Assembly (NCBI GenBank): GCA_030028905.1
Contig: JALDYZ010000024.1
Coordinates: 1-42,103, forward strand
Direction of reading: 5' to 3'
Length of the DNA: 42,103 bases
DNA from: Ferirhizobium litorale
Lineage (GTDB): Bacteria; Pseudomonadota; Alphaproteobacteria; Rhizobiales; Rhizobiaceae
The notes beneath the pieces are model-generated. The model searched no databases, had not been told where the DNA came from, and saw only the letters and a program-made list of their open reading frames with translations. This document shows positions 9,330-15,455 of the stretch, one piece after another. The stretch's first letter is position 1; each line of letters starts with the position of its first letter. Made by a program: the position numbers and the translations under genes.

Positions 9330-9758
9330 CTAACCGTTGTCGAGCCTGGCTTCGAAGGTGATCTCGACATTCATCAGCTTGGAGACGGGGCAGAAGGCCT
9401 TGGCCTTGTGGGCGACCGACTGAAAGGTCTCCTCGTCGATACCGGGGACCCGGGCCACCAGCGACAGGTGGACGGCGGTGATCGAGAACCCCTCGCCGTC
9501 CTTGTCGATCGTCACCTCCGACCTGGCGTCCAGATGTTGCGGCGCCAGGTTCAGCGTTCCCAGCATGCGGACGAACGACATGGTGAAGCAGGCCGCATGC
9601 GCTGCACCGACCAGTTCCTCCGGGTTAGTCCCCGGCTTGTCGCCATAACGGCTGAAGTAGGTGAACGGGTGGTTTTCAAGCGCGCCGCTCTCGGTCGACA
9701 CCGAGCCCGCGCCATCACGCAACGTTCCGTCCCAATTGGCTGACCCAAAACGCTTCAT
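9330..9758 (-). CDS. osmC: OsmC-family thiol peroxidase
   Basis: The 142-residue protein reads MKRFGSANWDGTLRDG. ATG 9758 is preceded by GGAGG at a spacing of 6-7, which favours it over the in-frame ATG 15 bases upstream. Both redox cysteines of the OsmC/Ohr superfamily are present, one in AAHAACFTM and one in AFCPVS. The NPEELVGAAHAACF pattern is that of OsmC rather than Ohr. It reduces organic hydroperoxides in the cytoplasm using lipoylated or thiol reductants. It converges with the SDR gene (7 bp apart) and sits upstream of, but separate from, the hydrolase gene on the same strand. Confidence 0.9.
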   Translation of the reverse strand: MKRFGSANWDGTLRDGAGSVSTESGALENHPFTYFSRYGDKPGTNPEELVGAAHAACFTMSFVRMLGTLNLAPQHLDARSEVTIDKDGEGFSITAVHLSLVARVPGIDEETFQSVAHKAKAFCPVSKLMNVEITFEARLDNG

Positions 9759-9806
9759 CGGTATATCCTCCAACCTGGCCAGTTAAATTGCGCTCGAGCG
9801 TGCCGG

Positions 9807-10580
9807 TCAGTAGCCGGCAGCCTCCAGGATAAGCCGGGTGATTTCGTCCGGATGCGAGATCATCGACAGGTGGCTGGATTTCACCTCGATCGTCGTGGCG
9901 CCCATGCGCTTTGCCATGAAGCGCTCAAGGTCGGGGTTGATGGTCCGGTCCTCCGTGGAAACGGCGTACCAGCTCGGCTTGGTACGCCAGGCGGCCTCCG
10001 TGGTCCTGCCCGCCAGCAGTTCCTTGTGGAACGGCTCCTGCACCGCATAGAGCACCTTTGCCTTCGCCTCCGGAATGTCGCCGGCGAAATCGCGAAGAAA
10101 CGCAGCCTCGGTCAAGCGGCCCTCGTCGCCATCGAAGACGATGCCCGCCGAAGCGGGGGGCGTCGGATAGGTCTTTGCGAGTGCGGTGTAGTCCTCGCCG
10201 GCATCAGGCGCGCGCGCGGCCACATAGACCAGCGACGACACTTTCGGGTGCACACCGGCCTGGGTCACGATCATACCCGAGAAGGAGTGTCCGACCAGCA
10301 CCGTTGGGCCGTCCTGGCGGTCGAGCACGCGCTGGGCGGAAGCGACGGCATCGGGCAAGGTCGTCAGCGGGTTCTGCACGGCGGTGACATTGAAGCCCTG
10401 CGGCTGCAGCCGGGCGATGACCTCCGACCAGCAGGAACCGTCGGCAAACAGGCCGTGGACCAGCACGATGTTGCGCGCCTTGACGGCAGCCGTCGTTGCG
10501 GCCATGCCGCGGGTCGAGATGAGGGAAGCGGCCGCGCCGGCAAGCAGGGCGGCCGAGAATGTGCGCCGGCTCATCAGCAT
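9807..10580 (-). CDS. Tat-exported alpha/beta hydrolase
   Basis: The 257-residue protein starts with a twin-arginine signal (MLMSRRTFSAALLAGAAASL, cleavage expected near GMAA). This suggests folded export to the periplasm. The hydrolase core includes VHGLFADGS (oxyanion region), nucleophile elbow GHSFSG (Ser99), and a C-terminal His in SSHLSM. AGGAGG lies 7 bases before the start. It is of the EstA/salicylate-esterase-like small hydrolase group, and the substrate is unknown. A related but truncated hydrolase lies at 41443. A 24-codon ORF immediately upstream overlaps its start codon and may be translationally coupled. Confidence 0.85.
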   Translation of the reverse strand: MLMSRRTFSAALLAGAAASLISTRGMAATTAAVKARNIVLVHGLFADGSCWSEVIARLQPQGFNVTAVQNPLTTLPDAVASAQRVLDRQDGPTVLVGHSFSGMIVTQAGVHPKVSSLVYVAARAPDAGEDYTALAKTYPTPPASAGIVFDGDEGRLTEAAFLRDFAGDIPEAKAKVLYAVQEPFHKELLAGRTTEAAWRTKPSWYAVSTEDRTINPDLERFMAKRMGATTIEVKSSHLSMISHPDEITRLILEAAGY

Positions 10581-10648
10581 GACACGTCCTCCTGCGGGCC
10601 TGCGATCGTGATCAGAAACCGAGCGTGATGTGCTGGAACTGCTGCCAT
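10574..10648 (-). CDS. Possible 24-residue leader ORF upstream of the exported hydrolase
   Basis: An ATG at 10648 (complement) follows an almost ideal Shine-Dalgarno, GGAAGGAGG, at 7 bases. It opens a 24-codon frame ending in TGA at 10574-10576, overlapping the first codons of the hydrolase gene. The predicted peptide has no recognisable domain. The strong ribosome site and stop/start overlap argue for translation and coupling, but the frame is short, so this is tentative. Confidence 0.35.
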   Translation of the reverse strand: MAAVPAHHARFLITIAGPQEDVSC

Positions 10649-10767
10649 CGGAAAACCTCCTTCCGGATCCATGATGGCCGGGAAAATAGCGTCCGATGTC
10701 GATGCCGGCATCTATCCATACGTGTGGGCGACCCTATCCGGTTGGCAGCGTCGCCGGCCCCGCCCGG

Positions 10768-11994
10768 TCAAAGGAGAAGGAGTTTTTTCAACACCGAGAA
10801 GACCTCCTTGAAAGGCAGTTTGGTCGCTCCGGCAATCGCAAACGGGATCAGAGCCCCGGCGGCAACCGGGATGACCGCTGCCCGGCTCACGAGTATCGTC
10901 GAGAGCTTGCGATACGCTTCATAGTGCTTGGCCGGGTCGGACAGGTCATTGTCGGCTTCCGGGACCGGATCGATGAAGACGTTGCGGCCGATGGCCTTGC
11001 GCTCGGCCGCCCTGCAGAATTGTGTCGCCTGTGCGCCAAGCAACGCCAGCCCTTCTTCCTTCAGGCGGACAAGGGCTGGCGTGAAAGCAGACAGCGGGTA
11101 GGCGAAAAAACCCATGATGATTGCCAGCCAGCCGCCCATCACCATGCTGAAGGTTGTCAGCGTCAGGCCTTCATGCAGCAGATTCTTCGCAACCGCCGCG
11201 GCGATCGCACAGCTCATCCCGAAGACGAAGAAGACATAGGCATTCGGATATTGCGCAAGGAAAGCCAGCCCGCCCTTGCCGTCGGGATGGGTTGCGACCA
11301 GCCGCAGGTCGAGCTTCGCCAGCCCGCGCAGGAGACGCGCCCAGACAAAGTGCCGCCAGACGCCACGCAGGAACAGAAACACGAACAGTGGCAGGCTGAA
11401 GCAGATCGACCACCAGCCTGCGGCGGTGATCCGGTTGCCTTCGGGCATATGCTCGACAGCCCAGAAGGAAGCGTCGGCGGTGTGAAAGTTGAGATAGGAC
11501 AGGACCGAGGCGAAGATCGCCAGCGCCAGGCACCCGAGCTCGGCCGCACGCGAATCGCGTTGTCGGAGGGCTGCGGTCACAATCGCCGCGGCTTTCGGAA
11601 TAAATGCCGGCGAGATGATTGGCGCGCGGACGAGTTGGGACAGTTTCGCGCGCAATCCCTTTTCAACCTGTTGCTCGGCGAGGATGAAGGCGCCGATGGC
11701 AATGAAGAACTTTGCCCACACGCCGAAATCGGCGAGGTAAGCGCCCTGGATGTCCAGCAAGAAGCTGCGCGGAATGCCGAGCAGCAACGGCACTCCCCAA
11801 GCAAGCCCAACGAACAGCAACGCCCGCTTGGCCGAGCACAAGGCATTGCGGCGCAAGAGCCCGAGCCGTTCCTGCAGTTCGAAGAACACGCCACCGTGCG
11901 AAGCCAGGAAATCCTCGAGTTCGGCATCGGTGGCGCCCGCCCCGTCACTCTGCGGTTCAGCGAGGGCAGGCGAGTGGTGGCGCGGTTCGTTCAT
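10768..11994 (-). CDS. Unknown multi-pass membrane protein
   Basis: I do not recognise the family. From ATG 11994 (AAGG about 9 bases upstream; a TTG 30 bases earlier is less likely) the protein is 408 residues. About seven hydrophobic segments can be seen, e.g. ALLFVGLAWGVPLLLG, FFIAIGAFILAE, LALAIFASVLSYL, ICFSLPLFVFLFL, AYVFFVFGMSCAIAAAVA, GGWLAIIMGFFAY and VIPVAAGALIPFAIAG. The soluble N-terminus of about 45 residues is acidic. The C-terminus ends in a basic, leucine-rich tail. Similar proteins are annotated only as hypothetical inner-membrane proteins. No neighbour suggests a role. Confidence 0.75.
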   Translation of the reverse strand: MNEPRHHSPALAEPQSDGAGATDAELEDFLASHGGVFFELQERLGLLRRNALCSAKRALLFVGLAWGVPLLLGIPRSFLLDIQGAYLADFGVWAKFFIAIGAFILAEQQVEKGLRAKLSQLVRAPIISPAFIPKAAAIVTAALRQRDSRAAELGCLALAIFASVLSYLNFHTADASFWAVEHMPEGNRITAAGWWSICFSLPLFVFLFLRGVWRHFVWARLLRGLAKLDLRLVATHPDGKGGLAFLAQYPNAYVFFVFGMSCAIAAAVAKNLLHEGLTLTTFSMVMGGWLAIIMGFFAYPLSAFTPALVRLKEEGLALLGAQATQFCRAAERKAIGRNVFIDPVPEADNDLSDPAKHYEAYRKLSTILVSRAAVIPVAAGALIPFAIAGATKLPFKEVFSVLKKLLLL

Positions 11995-12313
11995 CGTTGC
12001 TAGCACCTTCAACACAAATGACAATTGGTCGGCAGGTCAATCTGAACGAGAAAGGCTAGCGGGTCGATGACGGACCGCAAGGAAATTTTTATGTCGGCCC
12101 GGAAATGCGCGAAGCGAGGCAAGGATGATGTGGCCCGCCCCGCCCCCGAGCGGCAATCCGGTGCGGTCGTTCACCACAACGAGAACGATATTTGACGACT
12201 CGATAGATCTCTTGACATTTCTTAACTGGCAAACGGTCGCCTTTCGCAGGACGTTGGGCGTGGTCCCTGCGATCACCGCGAGGAAGCAATGCCACCTGCA
12301 AGGAGATCTGACG

Positions 12314-12778
12314 ATGTCACGCCCACCACTGCCCCCGTTCACCGAACAATCAGCGATCGAAAAGGTGCGCCTTGCCGAGGACGGATGGAATACCCGCGAC
12401 CCCGCCAAGGTGGCGCTCGCCTACACCGTCGACAGCGCATGGCGCAACCGCGCCGAGTTCGTCAACGGCCGGGCGGAGATCGAGGCCTTCCTGACCCGCA
12501 AGTGGACGCGCGAGCTGGACTACCGGCTGATAAAGGAACTCTGGACTTTCGCCGGCAACCGTATCGCCGTCCGGTTCGCCTATGAATTCCACGACGACAG
12601 CGGCAACTGGTTCCGCGCCTATGGCAACGAGAACTGGGAGTTCGATCCGGATGGGCTCATGCGCCGGCGCCTGGCCTGCATCAACGAACATCCCATTGCA
12701 GAGGCCGACCGCAAGTATCACTGGCCGCTCGGGCGGCGACCCGATGACCATCCGGGACTGTCGCATTTCGGGTTCTGA
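12314..12778 (+). CDS. DUF1348 / NTF2-like (SnoaL-fold) small protein
   Basis: The 154-residue protein starts at an ATG preceded by AAGGAGA. The sequence [19 protein letters not shown], then [35 protein letters not shown] and ENWEFD, is the conserved pattern of the DUF1348 family. These are single-domain cone-shaped NTF2-like proteins whose pocket binds small hydrophobic molecules. No enzymatic activity is established for the family. Upstream, TTGACA at 12211-12216 may be a -35 element. A strong hairpin at 12902-12926 lies downstream. Confidence 0.85.
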   Translation: MSRPPLPPFTEQSAIEKVRLAEDGWNTRDPAKVALAYTVDSAWRNRAEFVNGRAEIEAFLTRKWTRELDYRLIKELWTFAGNRIAVRFAYEFHDDSGNWFRAYGNENWEFDPDGLMRRRLACINEHPIAEADRKYHWPLGRRPDDHPGLSHFGF

Positions 12779-12901
12779 AGCGTTCAGCGCTTACACGAAT
12801 TGGAGAGTTTCTGGCTGGAGCGCGACGCGAACTGGCCGCAGCCAACCCTTCGACCGTGTCGTGCCCTACCCAGGGACCTCTTCCTCCCATGCCATGCCAT
12901 G

Positions 12902-12926
12902 ACGCCGCCGGTTGGACCGGCGGCGT
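12902..12926 (+). terminator. Strong GC hairpin after the DUF1348 gene
   Basis: ACGCCGCCGGT and its exact reverse complement ACCGGCGGCGT flank a 3-base loop, giving an 11-bp perfect stem. Only a poor T-tract follows (TCGTCTT), so termination strength is uncertain. Confidence 0.5.
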
Positions 12927-13000
12927 TCGTCTTGGGCACTGGTTGGATTTCCCTTGCCGCCCGTGCCAAGGTCGCCCCTGCCGATGGTTCACCCGTCCCT

Positions 13001-13042
13001 AAACCTAGGTATGATTCATCGAAGCGCCGGCAATCGCTATCC
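13001..13042 (+). promoter_or_regulatory. Shared regulon promoter, site 1 (upstream of two small genes)
   Basis: The box AAACCTAGGTATGATT at 13001-13016 matches the shared consensus ACACCTAnGTATAGTT. The -10 candidate CTATCC at 13037-13042 has its TA at the same offset as in the other promoters. A start near 13049 would put the 58-residue ORF at 13091 in the transcript. Confidence 0.65.
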
Positions 13043-13090
13043 TTCTACCATGCATCACGGCAGCCATCAGGAAATGAGGCCGGTGATCGT

Positions 13091-13267
13091 ATGTTCCGCA
13101 TGGCGAAAGCCGCAGCGGACGGCGCGTTTGACGCCGCAAACACCCAGCCATCGGCAGCCATGACGACATGCGCGCGGGGCAATCATGCTCGGGCATGGAT
13201 CCGTTCGGCTGCGGAGAGCCCGGTGACGGCGGAACATTTCTGGAAGAGGATCAGACAGTGCGCATGA
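13091..13267 (+). CDS. Small unknown protein, 58 residues
   Basis: The frame begins at ATG 13091, about 42 nt after the start site predicted from promoter site 1, with GAGG roughly 10 bases upstream. The protein has two cysteines and a C-terminal part (SPVTAEHFWKRIRQ) with the look of a short helical domain found in small rhizobial proteins. No function can be assigned. Its stop TGA overlaps the ATG of the next small gene, suggesting coupling. The short length keeps confidence low. Confidence 0.4.
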   Translation: MFRMAKAAADGAFDAANTQPSAAMTTCARGNHARAWIRSAAESPVTAEHFWKRIRQCA

Positions 13268-13413
13268 TCATGTTTTTCATCGTGGGGTGCATGGTCGGCA
13301 CGGTCCTGAGCTTGCCCTTCATCTCGAATTCGGCACCGGTCAATCCGCTGCAGATATCCATAGGACCGAATTCCGCCGGCGCCGAAAAGGTTGCCGCGTC
13401 GACCGCCCGTTGA
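13258..13413 (+). CDS. Small membrane or exported protein, about 51 residues
   Basis: GAGGA lies 7 bases before GTG 13258; ATG 13264 is an alternative. The protein begins with a hydrophobic segment (MIMFFIVGCMVGTVLSLPF) able to act as a membrane anchor or signal, followed by a short polar tail rich in Ser, Asn and Ala. It has no recognised family. It overlaps the end of the 58-residue ORF and would share promoter site 1, making it a candidate member of the stress regulon described here. Confidence 0.5.
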   Translation: MRMIMFFIVGCMVGTVLSLPFISNSAPVNPLQISIGPNSAGAEKVAASTAR

Positions 13414-13586
13414 CCGCCACTTCGCATTGATCGTGACCTGGCTCCAGGGGTTGGCAGTCGATTGCGGCCCTGCCGGGAAAGACGCGTTGCGGCCGGGACC
13501 GTCGAGAACCCCGGACGCGATCAGGCCACGCGCGGCGGCGCGAAAAGCGCCGTGACGAGCGTGGCCCTGGGTGTCGTCGCTGTACT

Positions 13587-14057
13587 TCAGTTGGCCTCGC
13601 GCAGCCTCAGCGCCGCGACGCCGACTGCGAGGTTGAGGCCCTTTTCGCCTTCCACAGAAAGCGGTTGCAGCGAGACCGATTCCCGGTCGCCACCGACAAG
13701 CACTTTCGCTCCGCCGCCGAGGCCGAGGCTGGCATCGGCCTCGACGCCGCGATAGGTTCCGGCAAGGCCACCCACCGGCTTGCCCGTGACGTTGAAGACC
13801 AGCCAGGTCAATCGGCCCTCCTTGACAGTGCCGATATCGAGACCGAACTCGGTGATGCTGCCGACATACTTGACCGAGGGTCCGGGCGCCGAGGGTTTGA
13901 ACTCGCAACTGACATCCTGCTTCGAGCCGACGATGACGCCGATGCCGGCGGATACATCGCAATCCAGCTGGCCGACCTCCGCGTGCTCGGCACTGGCTGC
14001 GCCGATACCGCCGATTGTTGCCAGCACGAGGGCCGATCCAATCAAAATGCTCCGCAT
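13587..14057 (-). CDS. DUF992 family exported protein
   Basis: A 156-residue protein with a typical signal peptide (MRSILIGSALVLATIGGIG, cleaved after AASA) and start ATG 14057 preceded by AAAGGAA. The mature part, including VGQLDCDVSAGIGVIVGSKQ, VSCEF and then glycine- and alanine-rich beta-like stretches, matches the DUF992 family. This family is common in Rhizobiales and has no known function. Two cysteines in the mature N-terminal part (DCDV and VSCEF) could form a disulfide in the periplasm. It follows dps by 43 bp on the same strand, so both may be cotranscribed. Confidence 0.8.
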   Translation of the reverse strand: MRSILIGSALVLATIGGIGAASAEHAEVGQLDCDVSAGIGVIVGSKQDVSCEFKPSAPGPSVKYVGSITEFGLDIGTVKEGRLTWLVFNVTGKPVGGLAGTYRGVEADASLGLGGGAKVLVGGDRESVSLQPLSVEGEKGLNLAVGVAALRLREAN

Positions 14058-14100
14058 TCTTCGTTCCTTTCTTGTATATAAAATTCTGAGACTAGAGTGT

Positions 14101-14619
14101 TCATTCGCCACGGCGCGTGGCTTCGAAAAGGAACCACACGCGGTGCTCAGCCTCATCGATCCAGTTTTCGATGAGACTGGTCGTGGCATAGTCGCCGACA
14201 TCCGACGTCAACTCGTGCACCTGTCGCAGGATCGTCACCAGTTGCTTGTTGTCGTCACGAAGTTCCGAAAGCATGTCCTCGGGGGTCACATAGTCGGCGT
14301 CATTGTCGAGAATTCTCTGCAGCCGGGCAATATGGCCGATGGAGCGCAATGTCGTGCCGCCGATCTTGCGGGCACGCTCGGCGATCGCATCGGTCGCATT
14401 GAAGATCTCATCGCCCTGATCGTCGAGCAAGAGATGATAGTCACGAAAATGCGGCCCGGACATATGCCAGTGAAAGTTCTTGGTCTTCAGGTAGAGGGTG
14501 AAGACATCGGCGAGCAACGCTGTCAGCGCCGCTGCGACGTCGGTGGACGCATTGGCGCTGAGATCGGTCGGCGTGGCAAGGGGTGCCTTGCGGATAGCGC
14601 TGGCTGCTTGACGGCTCAT
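14101..14619 (-). CDS. dps: Dps-family ferritin-like DNA-protection protein
   Basis: The 172-residue protein starts with ATG 14619, with AGGAG 8 bases upstream. The inter-subunit ferroxidase ligands of the family are in place: His50 and His62, Asp66, Asp77 and Glu81, within the FHWHMSGPHF...H...D...D...AER pattern. Dps dodecamers oxidise Fe(II) with peroxide, store iron and shield DNA in stress or stationary phase. The N-terminal 20 residues carry Arg/Lys, as in DNA-binding Dps proteins. Its upstream region contains shared box 2 at 14719-14734 in the opposite orientation, 100 bp away. The box is nearly symmetric, so dps may also belong to the regulon. Confidence 0.93.
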   Translation of the reverse strand: MSRQAASAIRKAPLATPTDLSANASTDVAAALTALLADVFTLYLKTKNFHWHMSGPHFRDYHLLLDDQGDEIFNATDAIAERARKIGGTTLRSIGHIARLQRILDNDADYVTPEDMLSELRDDNKQLVTILRQVHELTSDVGDYATTSLIENWIDEAEHRVWFLFEATRRGE

Positions 14620-14718
14620 GGCAGTTCTCCTTTGGGTTTGGCGGCAATTGAAGGTGAGAGGGTCAGAAACTATGGAGAGCCGGCGCGTCGCGATATCCGA
14701 TGCTCGTTTAGTTTCGCT

Positions 14719-14760
14719 ACACGTAAGTATAGTTATCCGGCCGAGCCCTGCGCGCTACAT
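14719..14760 (+). promoter_or_regulatory. Shared regulon promoter, site 2 (drives candidate sRNA 1)
   Basis: The box ACACGTAAGTATAGTT at 14719-14734 is followed by the -10 candidate CTACAT at 14755-14760. The predicted start is near 14767, six bases before the first hairpin of the candidate RNA. Read on the other strand, a GATATC lies at nearly the right distance, so the site could also serve dps. Confidence 0.7.
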
Positions 14761-14766
14761 TGAACC

Positions 14767-14904
14767 CGTCGCCTCACCCCTCCCCTCCGGGTGAGACACG
14801 TAGCGAAGAAGCTACTCACTCCGGCGCCCTCCCCTCCGCCGGAGCCGCGGATCCCCCTGATCCGCTGGAGACCGTCCCTTTCCCCCGGGGACGGTCTCCT
14901 TCTT
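14767..14904 (+). ncRNA. Candidate small RNA 1: five hairpins, C-rich anti-Shine-Dalgarno loops
   Basis: About 138 nt between a predicted promoter and a terminator, with no ORF. Hairpins seen directly: CTCACCC/GGGTGAG (14773-14795) with loop CTCCCCTCC; GTAGC/GCTAC (14800-14815) with loop GAAGAA; CTCCGGCG/CGCCGGAG (14819-14844) with loop CCCTCCCCTC; GCGGATC/GATCCGC (14847-14865) with loop CCCCT; and a 12-bp terminator stem (14867-14899). Stems are perfect. Loops of CUCCCC type can pair with GGAGG/GGGGAG ribosome sites, as known for several alphaproteobacterial trans-acting RNAs with CCUCC loops. Its structure is repeated, with different stem sequences, in the second candidate 180 nt downstream. 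Family membership cannot be assigned without a search. Confidence 0.72.
14867..14904 (+). terminator. Rho-independent terminator of candidate sRNA 1
   Basis: GGAGACCGTCCC at 14867-14878 pairs perfectly with GGGACGGTCTCC at 14888-14899, with a loop of nine bases rich in C. TTCTT follows. Confidence 0.8.
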
Positions 14905-15036
14905 GTAGAAAGCCCCAGCACTTTGCCGAACTCTTCGCCGACAGCGCGCTGCCGCGCTACGAGCCGCCTGCCAAGGTTTCGGCATGCCCCCACGCAGCCG
15001 TCTGACACCGTCCCCGCAATCGCCCGGTCCGACCCC

Positions 15037-15078
15037 ATACCTAAGTGTAGTTACGTCTCATAAACGATCCGGCTACTT
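15037..15078 (+). promoter_or_regulatory. Shared regulon promoter, site 3 (drives candidate sRNA 2)
   Basis: The box ATACCTAAGTGTAGTT at 15037-15052 is followed by the -10 candidate CTACTT at 15073-15078. The spacing is exactly that of site 2. The predicted start near 15085 falls just before the first hairpin at 15088. Confidence 0.7.
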
Positions 15079-15084
15079 TCCTTT

Positions 15085-15218
15085 CATCGCCTCGCCCCCC
15101 TGAGGCGGGTAGCTCCCTCCCGGCTACCGGACTTTGGTTCTCCCCTCGACCGAAGTCCAGGATCCTCCCAGGATCCGATTAAGGCCGCCTCCATCCGCCG
15201 GAGACGGCCTTTTCTTTT
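15085..15218 (+). ncRNA. Candidate small RNA 2: five hairpins, C-rich anti-Shine-Dalgarno loops
   Basis: About 134 nt, promoter to terminator, with no ORF. Hairpins seen: CGCCTC/GAGGCG (15088-15107) with loop GCCCCCCT; GGTAGC/GCTACC (15108-15128) with loop TCCCTCCCG; GGACTTTGGT/ACCGAAGTCC (15129-15158, one G-U pair) with loop TCTCCCCTCG; GGATCC/GGATCC (15160-15176) with loop TCCCA; and a terminator stem (15183-15209). The first four loops expose C-runs complementary to ribosome binding sites. Same length, promoter type, hairpin number and loop style as candidate RNA 1, but with unrelated stems. Two RNAs of convergent design under one promoter type point to deliberate redundancy rather than chance. 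Confidence 0.75.
15183..15218 (+). terminator. Rho-independent terminator of candidate sRNA 2
   Basis: GGCCGCCTCC at 15183-15192 pairs with GGAGACGGCC at 15200-15209 (one mismatch), followed by TTTTCTTTT. This is the best intrinsic terminator seen in the window. Confidence 0.88.
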
Positions 15219-15280
15219 GGGGGCAGGTCACCGGCAGAACTGTCGAGGACGTGGCTTTTGCACCCGCTCCGGCGCGGGCC

Positions 15281-15328
15281 GTGGCCGTGGCCGTCGCTGT
15301 GGCTGTGGCTGTGGCTGTGGCTGTGGCC
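15281..15328 (+). repeat. Hexanucleotide tandem repeat, eight copies of GTGGCY
   Basis: Eight consecutive hexamers, GTGGCC or GTGGCT with one GTCGCT. Four GTGGCT copies in the middle are identical. The array ends 18 bp before promoter site 4 and lies outside any supported gene. Such arrays can change copy number by slippage. Confidence 0.9.
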
Positions 15329-15346
15329 GGAGCATGGGTGCAGCCT

Positions 15347-15388
15347 ATGCCTCAGTATAGTGTCCAGTATGAATAGCGGCTGTTACCC
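15347..15388 (+). promoter_or_regulatory. Shared regulon promoter, site 4 (drives the FdhF/YdeP gene)
   Basis: The box ATGCCTCAGTATAGTG at 15347-15362 is followed by the -10 candidate TTACCC at 15383-15388, with TA at the common offset. The predicted start near 15396 gives a 60-nt leader before ATG 15456. Confidence 0.65.
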
Positions 15389-15455
15389 TCCGCCTCCAGT
15401 GTCCAATCATCTGCGGCGACCTATCCGACCGCGCAGGATCGAAGGAGTTCCAGAC

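Noticed and set aside
10696-12003. A 435-codon plus-strand frame opposite the membrane protein gene.
   Set aside because: Charged, low-complexity translation with no family features. The minus-strand frame has clear membrane segments and a ribosome site.
13183-13962. A 259-codon minus-strand frame overlapping the DUF992 gene.
   Set aside because: Arg-rich shadow translation; it conflicts with the DUF992 gene, which has a signal peptide and ribosome site.
14760-15218. Series of short inverted repeats considered as a CRISPR-like or REP/BIME array.
   Set aside because: The stems all differ in sequence and there are no direct repeats with spacers. Promoter and terminator placement fits two RNA genes better.
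15258-15455. An N-terminal extension of the YdeP-like protein rich in Trp and Leu.
   Set aside because: It is just translation of the GTGGCY repeat and promoter. The strong ribosome site and the family's normal N-terminus support ATG 15456.
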